Below, one piece after another: positions 7,879 to 15,542 of a stretch of DNA of 62,020 nucleotides. How positions within the stretch are numbered: the first letter of the stretch is position 1; the number at the start of each line of letters is the position of its first letter. The notes below the pieces were generated by a model that saw only the letters and a list, made by a program, of their open reading frames with translations, was not told the origin of the DNA and did not search any database. The DNA is from Opitutia bacterium UBA953 (lineage in GTDB: Bacteria; Verrucomicrobiota; Verrucomicrobiia; Opitutales; UBA953). The stretch is from NCBI GenBank assembly GCA_002293125.1, contig DBCR01000048.1, positions 566-62,585 of the forward strand, given 5' to 3'. The position numbers and the translations under genes are program-made.

Positions 7879-10080
7879 TCAGGCCTTCGGCTTGGCCGAT
7901 GACTGGCGGAAGATGACCATCGAGAGGCCCGGCAAGCGGACTTCGATGGAATAAGGACGTCCTTGGCACGGAATGTTCTCGGCTTCGACGCCACCGAGGT
8001 TGCCGAGGCCGTGGCCAACGTAGTGTTTCGAGTCGGTGTTCAGGGCCTCTTCCCATCGTCCCGGGAAAGGCACGCCGAGGCGGTAGGTGCGTTCGACCGG
8101 CGTGAAATTCCCCGCGACTGTCCACGCGCAATCGCGTCCCCGCCGCTCGAAGGCCAGCACGCTTTGCGCACCGTCGTCGGCGACGAGCCAGTTGAAGCTT
8201 TCCGGACGCAGCTCATTCTCAGAGAGAGCGGCATCCGCGACATAGAGTCTGTTCAGGTCGGCGACGAGACGCTGGACGCCGAGATGGAGCGGGTAATCAA
8301 GCAGGTGCCAGTCGAGGGAGGCATCGTATTTCCATTCGGCGAACTGACCGAATTCACAGCCCATGAAGAGGGTCTTCTTGCCCGGCCAAGACCACTGCAA
8401 GGCCAGCAGGCAGCGGAGGTTCGCCGCCTTCGTGGCGTCATCGCCACCGTCCATCTTGCCGATCAGCGAACCCTTGCCGTGGACGACCTCGTCATGCGAG
8501 AACGACTGCACGAAGGCCTCGGTCCACTGGTAGAGCATGCCGAACGTGAGCTTATCGTGGTTGAACTTCCGGAAGAGCGGATCCTGGCGGAAGTAGTCGA
8601 GCGTGTCGTGCATCCAACCCATGTTCCACTTGAAGTCGAAGCCCAGGCCGCCTTCGGGGACGGACTTCGTCACGCCCGGGAAGGACGTGGATTCCTCGGC
8701 GATCATCGCGACGCCGGGCTGGTAGAGGTGCACCAGCGAGTTGACCTGCTTGAGGAATTCGATCGCCTCGATGTTCTCACGGCCGCCGTAGCGATTCGGC
8801 ACCCATTCGCCGGCCTTGCGCGAATAGTCGAGGTAGAGCATCGAGGCGACCGCGTCGACGCGCAGGCCGTCGACGTGGAAACGCTCGAGCCAAGACAGCG
8901 CGGAGCAGACGAGGAAGCCGCGTACCTCGTGTCGGCCGTAATTAAAGATCAGCGTACCCCAGTCCTGGTGCTCGCCCAGACGCGGGTCGGCATGTTCGTA
9001 AAGATGCGTTCCGTCGAAGCAGGCCAGCGCAAAGAAGTCGCGCGGGAAATGCGCCGGGACCCAATCGACGATCACCCCGATGTGCGCCCGATGGAGGGCA
9101 TCGACCATCGTCATGAAGTCGAGCGGCGAGCCGAAGCGATGCGTCGGGGCGTAGAAGCCCGTGACCTGATAGCCCCAGGAACCGTCGAAGGGATGCTCCG
9201 ACGGGGGCATCAGTTCGACGTGCGTGAAGCCCATCTTCACGCAGTAGGCGGCGAGCTGTTCGCCGAGCTCGCGGTAACCGAGCACACGGCCTCCCTCTTC
9301 AGGGACGCGGCGCCAAGAGGCCAGATGCACCTCGTAAACCGACATCGGGCGGGAGCGCAGGTCGCGGCTGCGACGGGCCTCCATCCACGCCGCGTCGTTC
9401 CAGACGAACTTCGAGAGATCGCAGACGATGGCGGCGTGGTTCGGCGAAGGCTCGAAATGCAGGCCGTAAGGGTCAGTCTTCAGGAACGGCGTAGAGTCGT
9501 GCGGACCGACGATCTCGTACTTGTAACGGGCACCGGCATGGACTCCGGGGATGAAGAGTTCCCAGATACCGGAAGCCCCCAGATTGCGCATCGGGTGGGC
9601 GTGGCCGTTCCAGAGGTTATGGTCGCCGACGACCGAGACGCGGCGGGCGGAGGGAGCCCAGACGGCGAACGAGACGCCCAGCACGCCATCGAGGGTGCGG
9701 ACATGGGAGCCCAGCTTATAGTGGGCGCGGTGATCGTCGCCCTTGCCTAACAGGAAGAGGTCGTCTTCCGAGATCGTCGGCAGGAAACGATAGGGGTCGT
9801 CGACGAGGCGGCTCACGCCGTCGGGATAAGTCACACGAAAGCGATAGCGGAAGGTAACGGTGCCCGGCAGTTCCACCTCGAAGACACCGCTGGCATGCAG
9901 CTGCTTCATCGGGACGGGCTTGGTCGGACCGTCCGGGACCAATTCACAGGCGCTCGCCCAAGGGAAGAGCGAGCGGGCGACCAGACCGCCTCCGACCAGC
10001 GGATGCAGACCCAGGAAGCGGTGCGGAGAGGTCTCCTTGGCGTCCACCAGGGCGGTCAACTCTGCTGGGCTGAGGCGCAT
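7879..10080 (-). CDS. glgB: 1,4-alpha-glucan branching enzyme
   Basis: A 733-residue GH13 branching enzyme creating alpha-1,6 branches in glycogen. N-terminal N1 and CBM48 domains (about 1-230) include LGVSFAVWAPSARRVSVVGD. The catalytic regions are all present: DWVPAHF (I), DGLRVDAVASMLYLDY with the nucleophile Asp near 406 (II), IAEEST with the acid Glu near 461 (III), and SHDEVVHGKGSL (IV). Length matches the roughly 730-residue family norm. The downstream TPR-like gene is coupled. A second GH13 enzyme, of debranching type, is encoded at 29554-31953. Confidence 0.97.
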   Translation of the reverse strand: MRLSPAELTALVDAKETSPHRFLGLHPLVGGGLVARSLFPWASACELVPDGPTKPVPMKQLHASGVFEVELPGTVTFRYRFRVTYPDGVSRLVDDPYRFLPTISEDDLFLLGKGDDHRAHYKLGSHVRTLDGVLGVSFAVWAPSARRVSVVGDHNLWNGHAHPMRNLGASGIWELFIPGVHAGARYKYEIVGPHDSTPFLKTDPYGLHFEPSPNHAAIVCDLSKFVWNDAAWMEARRSRDLRSRPMSVYEVHLASWRRVPEEGGRVLGYRELGEQLAAYCVKMGFTHVELMPPSEHPFDGSWGYQVTGFYAPTHRFGSPLDFMTMVDALHRAHIGVIVDWVPAHFPRDFFALACFDGTHLYEHADPRLGEHQDWGTLIFNYGRHEVRGFLVCSALSWLERFHVDGLRVDAVASMLYLDYSRKAGEWVPNRYGGRENIEAIEFLKQVNSLVHLYQPGVAMIAEESTSFPGVTKSVPEGGLGFDFKWNMGWMHDTLDYFRQDPLFRKFNHDKLTFGMLYQWTEAFVQSFSHDEVVHGKGSLIGKMDGGDDATKAANLRCLLALQWSWPGKKTLFMGCEFGQFAEWKYDASLDWHLLDYPLHLGVQRLVADLNRLYVADAALSENELRPESFNWLVADDGAQSVLAFERRGRDCAWTVAGNFTPVERTYRLGVPFPGRWEEALNTDSKHYVGHGLGNLGGVEAENIPCQGRPYSIEVRLPGLSMVIFRQSSAKPKA

Positions 10081-10170
10081 CCCTAAAGACTCTTCGCAGG
10101 GCAGTGGGTCGGCAAGCGCTCATTGCCCGAAAATACTTGAGGGAAACCCCGGAGCGACAACGCTCACGGG

Positions 10171-12339
10171 ATGCCTGGCCGTCGTTTCTGGATCCTTGCC
10201 GCAAGCCTCTCCCTGACCGTGGCGGCCATGGCGGCCGAACCCGCCCAGACCGTCGCCAAGCTCGCCGAGGTGATGCCCAACATCGTCGCTGACAGCTTCG
10301 CCCCGGAAGAAGGCGGCAAGGTCGTCGTCGCCACCAACGCCCACCTTGAAAGCAAGGACGCGACCATCGACGCCAAGAAAATCCGGTTCGACTACCGCTC
10401 CGGCATCATCGTCGCCGAAGGCAACGTCGTGTATGCCACCAAGAACCTGCGCATCATCGGCGACCGGATCGAAGCCGATCCGCGCAATGATACCATCGTG
10501 GCGACCAACGTCCGTTTCGGCCGGGCGCCCCTCTACTTCACCGCGGACACGCTGAAAATCGTCAAGGGCGATAGGACCATGCTCGGATTACGCATGTGGA
10601 ACAGCGAACCCGAGCAACTCGGCATGCACCTGAAGATTGCCGAAGCGACATACACGGAAGCCGATGACCGCCTCAGGATTCGCAGCGTCACGCCGCACGT
10701 GGCCGGCATCCCGTTCTTCAATCTCCCGTATTACGCACAGGACGGCTATCGCGACATCCCTTACGACCTTTACCTGAACACGGGGAGCGAAGACCACCAG
10801 GGACGCTACCTGCGCTCCACTTTCCTGATGCGCCAGTCCCCTTCCCTCTGGGTCGGCGGCCTACTCGATATTTACGGCAAGTCCGGTATCCTCGTCGGTC
10901 CAGCCTTCCGTTACGATAATTCGAAGCAGCCTGAGGGCGGCATTGTCTGGAAGGGCAAGTTCGAGAGCGGCTATATTAACGATCGCGGCGATTTGCTTAC
11001 CGATGTCTACGGCCGCACCCCGGATCGCCAGCGTGCCTTCCTGTTCGGCGAAGTCAATGGACGCACCGTCGACGGCGTCGAATTCGCCGGCAATATCTTC
11101 GGACAGTCAGACCCCGGGTTCATGCGTGACTTCCGCCCGAACCTCATCCGCGAAACCGGCAACCCGCAGGCGAACTTCGAAGTCTCCGCGCCCTACGCCG
11201 GCGGCTATCTCTCGGCCTCGCTCACGGCCAAGGCGGACAACTACCAGGACATCGTCCAGAAGCTCCCTGAGTTCCGCTTTGACCTTCCGCAGCAGTCGAT
11301 TGACGGCGGCGATTGGAATCGCCGCAGCTTCGTGAGCCTGGGCTACTTCTCCGAACGCCCGTCAGCCGATCTGCCCCTCGCCAATTTCCAGACGGCCACG
11401 CTCGCGAGCGGGGCTTGGTCAACCGCCCGGCTCGACACCTATTTCGGCGTCAACCGCACCTTCGCCCTCAGCGATTGGCTGACCTTCAAGCCCGTGGCCG
11501 GCGTCCGTGCTACGGGTTGGTCTCAAGGCATCAACGGCAACAGCACCACCGCCAAAGTCATCGCGCAAACCGGTTTCGATTTGGAAGGCCTCGTGACCGG
11601 CTCCTGGGATTTCGTGGCGAATAAGTGGGGTATCGACGGGATGCGCCACAGCGCCCGACCCCTCCTGCAGTATCGCGTGATGCCTGGCGCCGACCGCGAG
11701 ATCGGCACCGTGCCCATGACGCAGCGTACGGTCACCGCTTCGGCCCTGGAAGAAGTCGACCTCGCCGACCGCCTCGACCCTGCCTCCACGACCGACCGCC
11801 AAGTCGTCCGCTTCGGCCTGCGTAACACCCTCGAGACCCGCGATGCCAAGTTTGGCACTCGTGAACTCGCCCGGGCGGACCTCTTCGCCGATTGGCGCGA
11901 AGGCCCGACGGCCGTTGATACGGGCCGCAGCGACCTCCATTGCGCGATCAGCCTGACGCCCGCCCCTTGGGTCACCCTGAGCTCGGGCCTCCGCCTGCCT
12001 AACGGTGGCGGCGCCCCGCTCGAATCCATCCAGAGCATCGCCTTCAATTCCGGCGACTTCTGGCGGACCTCCGTCAGCTGGGTCGAACTCCGCGAAATCA
12101 CCCAAGCCCGCCAGCTTATCTGGGAAGGCCGAGTGACCCTGAATTCGGTCTACTCGCTCGTCGCCACGCTCAACTACGACGCCTTGGCTGGTCAGACTAC
12201 ATACCAGAGCATCGGCATCATCCAGCGCGTCGCGAACTCCTGGGAGCTCGAATACGGCGTCATGCAGCGACTCGACCCGATTAACAACGGCAAGAACTCA
12301 TTGGGCTTCCAACTGCGGGCTAGATTATTCAAGTTCTGA
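10171..12339 (+). CDS. LptD/OstA-like outer-membrane LPS assembly protein
   Basis: A 722-residue protein with a signal peptide (1-21). An OstA-type beta-jellyroll follows (about 50-150: HLESKDATIDAKKIRFDYRSG, IVAEGNVVYATKNLRIIGD), then a long beta-barrel to the C-terminus, which ends in Phe as outer-membrane barrels often do. It should insert LPS at the outer leaflet. It has a single Cys (in DLHCAIS), so the inter-domain disulfides of E. coli LptD are absent, as in many non-proteobacterial homologues. The gene diverges from glgB across 90 bp and lies 2 bp before scpA. Confidence 0.8.
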   Translation: MPGRRFWILAASLSLTVAAMAAEPAQTVAKLAEVMPNIVADSFAPEEGGKVVVATNAHLESKDATIDAKKIRFDYRSGIIVAEGNVVYATKNLRIIGDRIEADPRNDTIVATNVRFGRAPLYFTADTLKIVKGDRTMLGLRMWNSEPEQLGMHLKIAEATYTEADDRLRIRSVTPHVAGIPFFNLPYYAQDGYRDIPYDLYLNTGSEDHQGRYLRSTFLMRQSPSLWVGGLLDIYGKSGILVGPAFRYDNSKQPEGGIVWKGKFESGYINDRGDLLTDVYGRTPDRQRAFLFGEVNGRTVDGVEFAGNIFGQSDPGFMRDFRPNLIRETGNPQANFEVSAPYAGGYLSASLTAKADNYQDIVQKLPEFRFDLPQQSIDGGDWNRRSFVSLGYFSERPSADLPLANFQTATLASGAWSTARLDTYFGVNRTFALSDWLTFKPVAGVRATGWSQGINGNSTTAKVIAQTGFDLEGLVTGSWDFVANKWGIDGMRHSARPLLQYRVMPGADREIGTVPMTQRTVTASALEEVDLADRLDPASTTDRQVVRFGLRNTLETRDAKFGTRELARADLFADWREGPTAVDTGRSDLHCAISLTPAPWVTLSSGLRLPNGGGAPLESIQSIAFNSGDFWRTSVSWVELREITQARQLIWEGRVTLNSVYSLVATLNYDALAGQTTYQSIGIIQRVANSWELEYGVMQRLDPINNGKNSLGFQLRARLFKF

Positions 12340-12341
12340 GC

Positions 12342-13202
12342 GTGACGGATAGCACTCCAGACTCCCCTTCGGTCCCCGAGGACGGCATTTTACCGCCGGC
12401 CGACCTGCCGATCCGCCTCGACGTCTTCGAAGGTCCGCTGGATCTGCTCCTGTTCCTGATCCGCAAGAACGAGATCGATATCTACGACATCCCGATCGAG
12501 AAGGTCACGCAGCAGTACCTCGAGATCCTGCGCACGCAGGAGAAGGACAATCTCGAGCTTGCGGGTGACTTTTTCGTCATGGCTGCGACGCTCATGTACA
12601 TCAAGAGCCGCATGCTCCTCCCGGCCGAAAGCCGCCCGGAAGAGGAAGTCGCCGCCGCCGACGAAGGGCACGACCCCCGCTGGGCGCTCGTCCAGCAGCT
12701 CATCCAGTACAAGCGCGTCAAAGAGACCGCCGCGATCATCCGCGGACTCGTCGAGGACCGTCAGGGCCTCCTCGGCCGCTATGTCGTCCAGCCTCAAGGC
12801 GAAGACGCCGTCGCGCGACCTGTCGCCCCGGCGGACCGCATCGAACTCTGGAACACCTTCAACCTCGTCCTGCGCCGCCTGGCCGAACGCATCCAGCCGG
12901 GCAACATCACGACCGAGACCGTCACGGTCTCCGACCGCATGGAGACGATCCTCGCCCGCCTCGAGACCGAGGCCACGTTCGCCTTCACCAGTTTACTGCC
13001 CGAACGTCCGACCATCGGCTTCCTCGTGGCCACCTTCCTCGCCTGCCTTGAGTTGGCGCGCCTCGGAAAGCTTAATTTGGAGCAGGATGCCGCCTTCGCG
13101 GAGATCAACTGCTCCAAGGCCGAAACTGCCGCCGTGCCCAACGCCGGCGAAGCCCTTGAAGGTAAGTCGGAGTTCGACGAGCCCGCCGGCGAGGCTAACT
13201 GA
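12342..13202 (+). CDS. scpA: Segregation and condensation protein A
   Basis: The kleisin subunit of bacterial SMC condensin, 286 residues, with a GTG start just after the LptD-like stop. The N-terminal kleisin signature is clear: FEGPLDLLLFLIRKNEIDIYDIPI at about 28-51, followed by MYIKSRMLLP. The C-terminal winged-helix region contains RVTF-like residues and FLACLELARLGKL near 230-245. ScpB and SMC are not in the window. The tail after about residue 255 is acidic and of low complexity. Confidence 0.95.
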   Translation: MTDSTPDSPSVPEDGILPPADLPIRLDVFEGPLDLLLFLIRKNEIDIYDIPIEKVTQQYLEILRTQEKDNLELAGDFFVMAATLMYIKSRMLLPAESRPEEEVAAADEGHDPRWALVQQLIQYKRVKETAAIIRGLVEDRQGLLGRYVVQPQGEDAVARPVAPADRIELWNTFNLVLRRLAERIQPGNITTETVTVSDRMETILARLETEATFAFTSLLPERPTIGFLVATFLACLELARLGKLNLEQDAAFAEINCSKAETAAVPNAGEALEGKSEFDEPAGEAN

Positions 13203-13245
13203 GTAGCGGGCTTGAATCCACCGCCGGTCCGGTCAGGCTGTACCC

Positions 13246-13491
13246 ATGGCTCGTGCCAAGCGCCCTTCCAACCATCTGCTAGGCATCGGTCTTGATGCCC
13301 AGGATAAGCATAAGCGCATCACCCGTGGCGAAGGCTTCAATCTCGTGGGTGGCTCGGAAGATACGCACGAACGGATGACCGAGACCGTGATTAAGACCTC
13401 CGAAGACCTCAGTCGTAAGGGCCGGACCATCGCCGAAGCCCACCCGGAGGAGTTGGCTGACCTGCTCCGCAAGCACGACCGTGGCGCCTGA
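13246..13491 (+). CDS. Small conserved-looking hypothetical protein
   Basis: An 81-residue highly charged soluble protein (MARAKRPSNHLLGIGLDAQD...), 43 bp after scpA on the same strand. It has no signal peptide, membrane segment or recognised motif. Its composition and codon use match its neighbours, which supports it being a real gene. I cannot assign a function. Confidence 0.6.
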   Translation: MARAKRPSNHLLGIGLDAQDKHKRITRGEGFNLVGGSEDTHERMTETVIKTSEDLSRKGRTIAEAHPEELADLLRKHDRGA

Positions 13492-13557
13492 GCCAAAAAG
13501 GAGCCACAGACGGGTTGACTCACCTCTTTCGCAGGATTTGACTACCTCTCCCCAAAA

Positions 13558-13896
13558 ATGAGCAACGAGCTGCCCCCTCCCCCGCCTCCTCCTCCTGCTG
13601 ACGGTGACAACTCCGCTGCACAGGCTCCTAAGCTGAAACTCTCCAAGCCGACTGGCTTCGTTCCTCCGCCTCCTCCCGCCACCGACACCGGTGCCGCGAT
13701 TCCTCCGCCGCCCGCCGCCATCCCGGCTCCGTCGGCGATCCCCGCTCCCGCCACGGCTCCTCGTCCAGCCGCTGCTCCGGTCGCCAATCGCAACGTCGGT
13801 AATGTCGCCGCTGCGTTTGACGTCCTCGCCCTGGCGGCTTCGTTAGTAGGTGTGGTGTTCCTCGCGCTCGAACTTTTCGTCAAATCCAAAGGTTAA
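13558..13896 (+). CDS. Proline-rich tail-anchored membrane protein
   Basis: A 112-residue protein. About 75 residues of Pro/Ala-rich low complexity (runs of P near 6-12 and 37-41) precede a single hydrophobic helix at about 84-106 (FDVLALAASLVGVVFLALEL) and a short basic end. This suggests a tail-anchored inner-membrane protein with a flexible cytoplasmic or periplasmic arm. It sits 9 bp before trxA. Function is unknown. Confidence 0.65.
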   Translation: MSNELPPPPPPPPADGDNSAAQAPKLKLSKPTGFVPPPPPATDTGAAIPPPPAAIPAPSAIPAPATAPRPAAAPVANRNVGNVAAAFDVLALAASLVGVVFLALELFVKSKG

Positions 13897-13905
13897 GTCT
13901 CTTTC

Positions 13906-14235
13906 ATGCCCTCCGATCTCATCCTCAATCTCGATAACACCAACTTCGACGCCACCATCAAGGCGTCGACCGTCCCCGTGCTAGTGGACTTCTGGGCCAC
14001 CTGGTGTGGTCCATGCAAGCAGATCGGCCCCGTGCTCGATCAGCTCGCCACCGAGATGAATGGGGCCGTCCAGATCGTGAAGGTAGACGTGGATACCAAT
14101 CAGGCCCTGGCCCAGCAGCTGGGCGTGAACTCCATCCCGGCCCTGTTCCTTTACAAGAACGGGGTGGTCGTGGACAAGATGGTCGGTGCTCGCCCGAAGG
14201 GTGACATCGCCGCCTTCATCAAGAAGCACTCCTGA
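13906..14235 (+). CDS. trxA: Thioredoxin
   Basis: A 109-residue cytoplasmic disulfide reductase with the canonical FWATWCGPCKQIGPVLD active site (Cys34/Cys37 region), the cis-Pro loop NSIPALFLYKNG, and no signal peptide. Length and order match classic thioredoxin 1. It is the last plus-strand gene before a shared terminator and converges on the respiratory operon. Confidence 0.97.
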   Translation: MPSDLILNLDNTNFDATIKASTVPVLVDFWATWCGPCKQIGPVLDQLATEMNGAVQIVKVDVDTNQALAQQLGVNSIPALFLYKNGVVVDKMVGARPKGDIAAFIKKHS

Positions 14236-14260
14236 GAGTGGGCTAAAGCCCAATAAGAAA

Positions 14261-14287
14261 GGCCCGGGATTGCTCCCGGGCCTTTTT
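14261..14287 (+). terminator. Rho-independent terminator after trxA
   Basis: A perfect 9-bp GC stem (GGCCCGGGA / TCCCGGGCC) with a 4-nt loop and TTTTT on the plus strand. It lies 26 bp after the trxA stop. The hairpin could also slow transcription arriving from the minus-strand respiratory operon. Confidence 0.9.
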
Positions 14288-14308
14288 GTTGCCGCCAGCG
14301 GCGAGACC

Positions 14309-14998
14309 TTACTTGGCCTCGAGCGGGTGCTCCTTCAGGAGATCAGCCGGGTTATATTGGGCGCGGTTGCCGATGGCCTTACGGACTTCAGCGACCTTGG
14401 TGTCCATGACCGGCTCAGCGACGTTGCCCCAAGCTTGGCGGACATAAGTGGCGATGTGGGCAATCTGCCCGTCCTTCAGGCCAGCGCCGATGTTCGGCAT
14501 GTTGCCGTTGTACTTCACGCCGTTGACTTCGATCTCGCCCGCGAGACCGGCAACGATAGCCTTAACGAGACGGTCTTCCGAACCAGTGACCCAGACGGAC
14601 TTGACCAGCGGAGGGAAAGCACCCGGGACGCCGAGACCAGTCGCCTGGTGGCAGGCGGCGCAGTTGGCGAGGAAGAGCGTCTCCCCCTTGGCGGCGTCGG
14701 GCTCGAAGACCACCGGACCACCTGCGAGGGAGGCCTTGGGGGCGTTGAGATCGAAGGCGCTCGGAGCAAAGTTACCCGAGTTTTGGGTAAGGTAGAGGCC
14801 GGCCCAGAAGCCGAATCCGCAGAAGAGGAAGACGATGAAGATCGGCGTGAGGGAGAAGCCCTCGGCGGGCTCGTCCTTGTCGCGGGACAGTTGCGAATGA
14901 ACCTCCACGAGGCGTCCGTCGGACGGGCCTTCGGAACCAGCGCCGGAGGGACCCCGGCGAGGGCGGTTGTTATCAGGATGACGGTTACGGTCGTTCAT
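14309..14998 (-). CDS. CcoP-like membrane-anchored monoheme cytochrome c
   Basis: A 229-residue protein with a polar N-terminus (1-48), one membrane helix (about 49-70, LTPIFIVFLFCGFGFWAGLYL) and a periplasmic class I cytochrome c domain. The heme motif is CAACH (Cys113, Cys116, His117), with a likely axial Met167 in YNGNMPNIG. The cytoplasmic stub plus one helix resembles the N-terminus of CcoP, but CcoP has two hemes and this has one. After the heme domain comes a TYVRQAWGN...KVAEVRKAIG tail shared with the cytochrome at 17008. It is the last gene of the actABCDEF operon, 4 bp after the CcoO-like gene. Confidence 0.85.
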   Translation of the reverse strand: MNDRNRHPDNNRPRRGPSGAGSEGPSDGRLVEVHSQLSRDKDEPAEGFSLTPIFIVFLFCGFGFWAGLYLTQNSGNFAPSAFDLNAPKASLAGGPVVFEPDAAKGETLFLANCAACHQATGLGVPGAFPPLVKSVWVTGSEDRLVKAIVAGLAGEIEVNGVKYNGNMPNIGAGLKDGQIAHIATYVRQAWGNVAEPVMDTKVAEVRKAIGNRAQYNPADLLKEHPLEAK

Positions 14999-15002
14999 GG
15001 GT

Positions 15003-15530
15003 TCACTTCTTCAATTTGGCTTCAGGCGAGGAGTAATCCTGGCGGAGGGATTGGAGATAGGCGGCCAGGGCGACAGCACGCTCGGAGGCGACTTCCTGCT
15101 TCGCGCCAGTATAGAGGAAAGTGAACTGTCCGCCGTGTTTGATCGCGGTGTGCACGACGGCGAGGTCCTTGGTGCGGGCGCCATAGTTGGCGAGGTCCGG
15201 ACCGATGCGGCGTTCGCCGAGGAGGACCGGCTTCTGTAGGACGTAGTCGCGAGCCACCGAGGCGCGGACGCCATAACCACGGGCGATGTCGCTACCCTGC
15301 CCGGCCGGACGGACCTGCTGGGTATGGCAGCTGACGCAACCGAGGGAGACGTAGACCGCGCGTCCCTGGATGGCTAGGCCGGGTTCACGGGACGGAAAGA
15401 GCGGGCCACCTTCTTCGGCGGGGGCGGGACCCAGCGAGCCGAGCTGAACCTGGCTGCTGACGACCAGCGCACCGAAGGGAAAAGCAACGGCGAGGAAGAT
15501 GCCGGCCAGGAGAGAGTTGAGATTCTTCAT
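15003..15530 (-). CDS. CcoO-like monoheme cytochrome c lacking the axial Met
   Basis: A 175-residue membrane-anchored protein (helix about 5-25) homologous to cbb3 oxidase subunit II. YVSLGCVSCHTQQVRP (60-75) matches the CcoO heme motif, and LGERRIGPDLANYGAR (104-119) matches the CcoO WGSKRTGPDLAR block. CcoO then carries ESKMPxYPWL with the axial Met; the aligned segment here is GQFTFLYTGA and the protein has no Met after residue 1. His127 or His132 could replace it. It is shorter than usual CcoO (about 200-240). It lies 12 bp after the CcoN-like gene, so the two are surely partners. Confidence 0.85.
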   Translation of the reverse strand: MKNLNSLLAGIFLAVAFPFGALVVSSQVQLGSLGPAPAEEGGPLFPSREPGLAIQGRAVYVSLGCVSCHTQQVRPAGQGSDIARGYGVRASVARDYVLQKPVLLGERRIGPDLANYGARTKDLAVVHTAIKHGGQFTFLYTGAKQEVASERAVALAAYLQSLRQDYSSPEAKLKK

Positions 15531-15542
15531 GGGGTGTCCGGA

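Noticed and set aside
7963..9750. A 595-codon plus-strand frame antisense to glgB
   Set aside because: Shadow of glgB codon structure; glgB has all four GH13 regions on the minus strand.
13515..13545. TTGACT...TTGACT pair as a promoter for the proline-rich gene
   Set aside because: Two -35-like boxes but no credible -10 at the right distance before the start codon; left unannotated.
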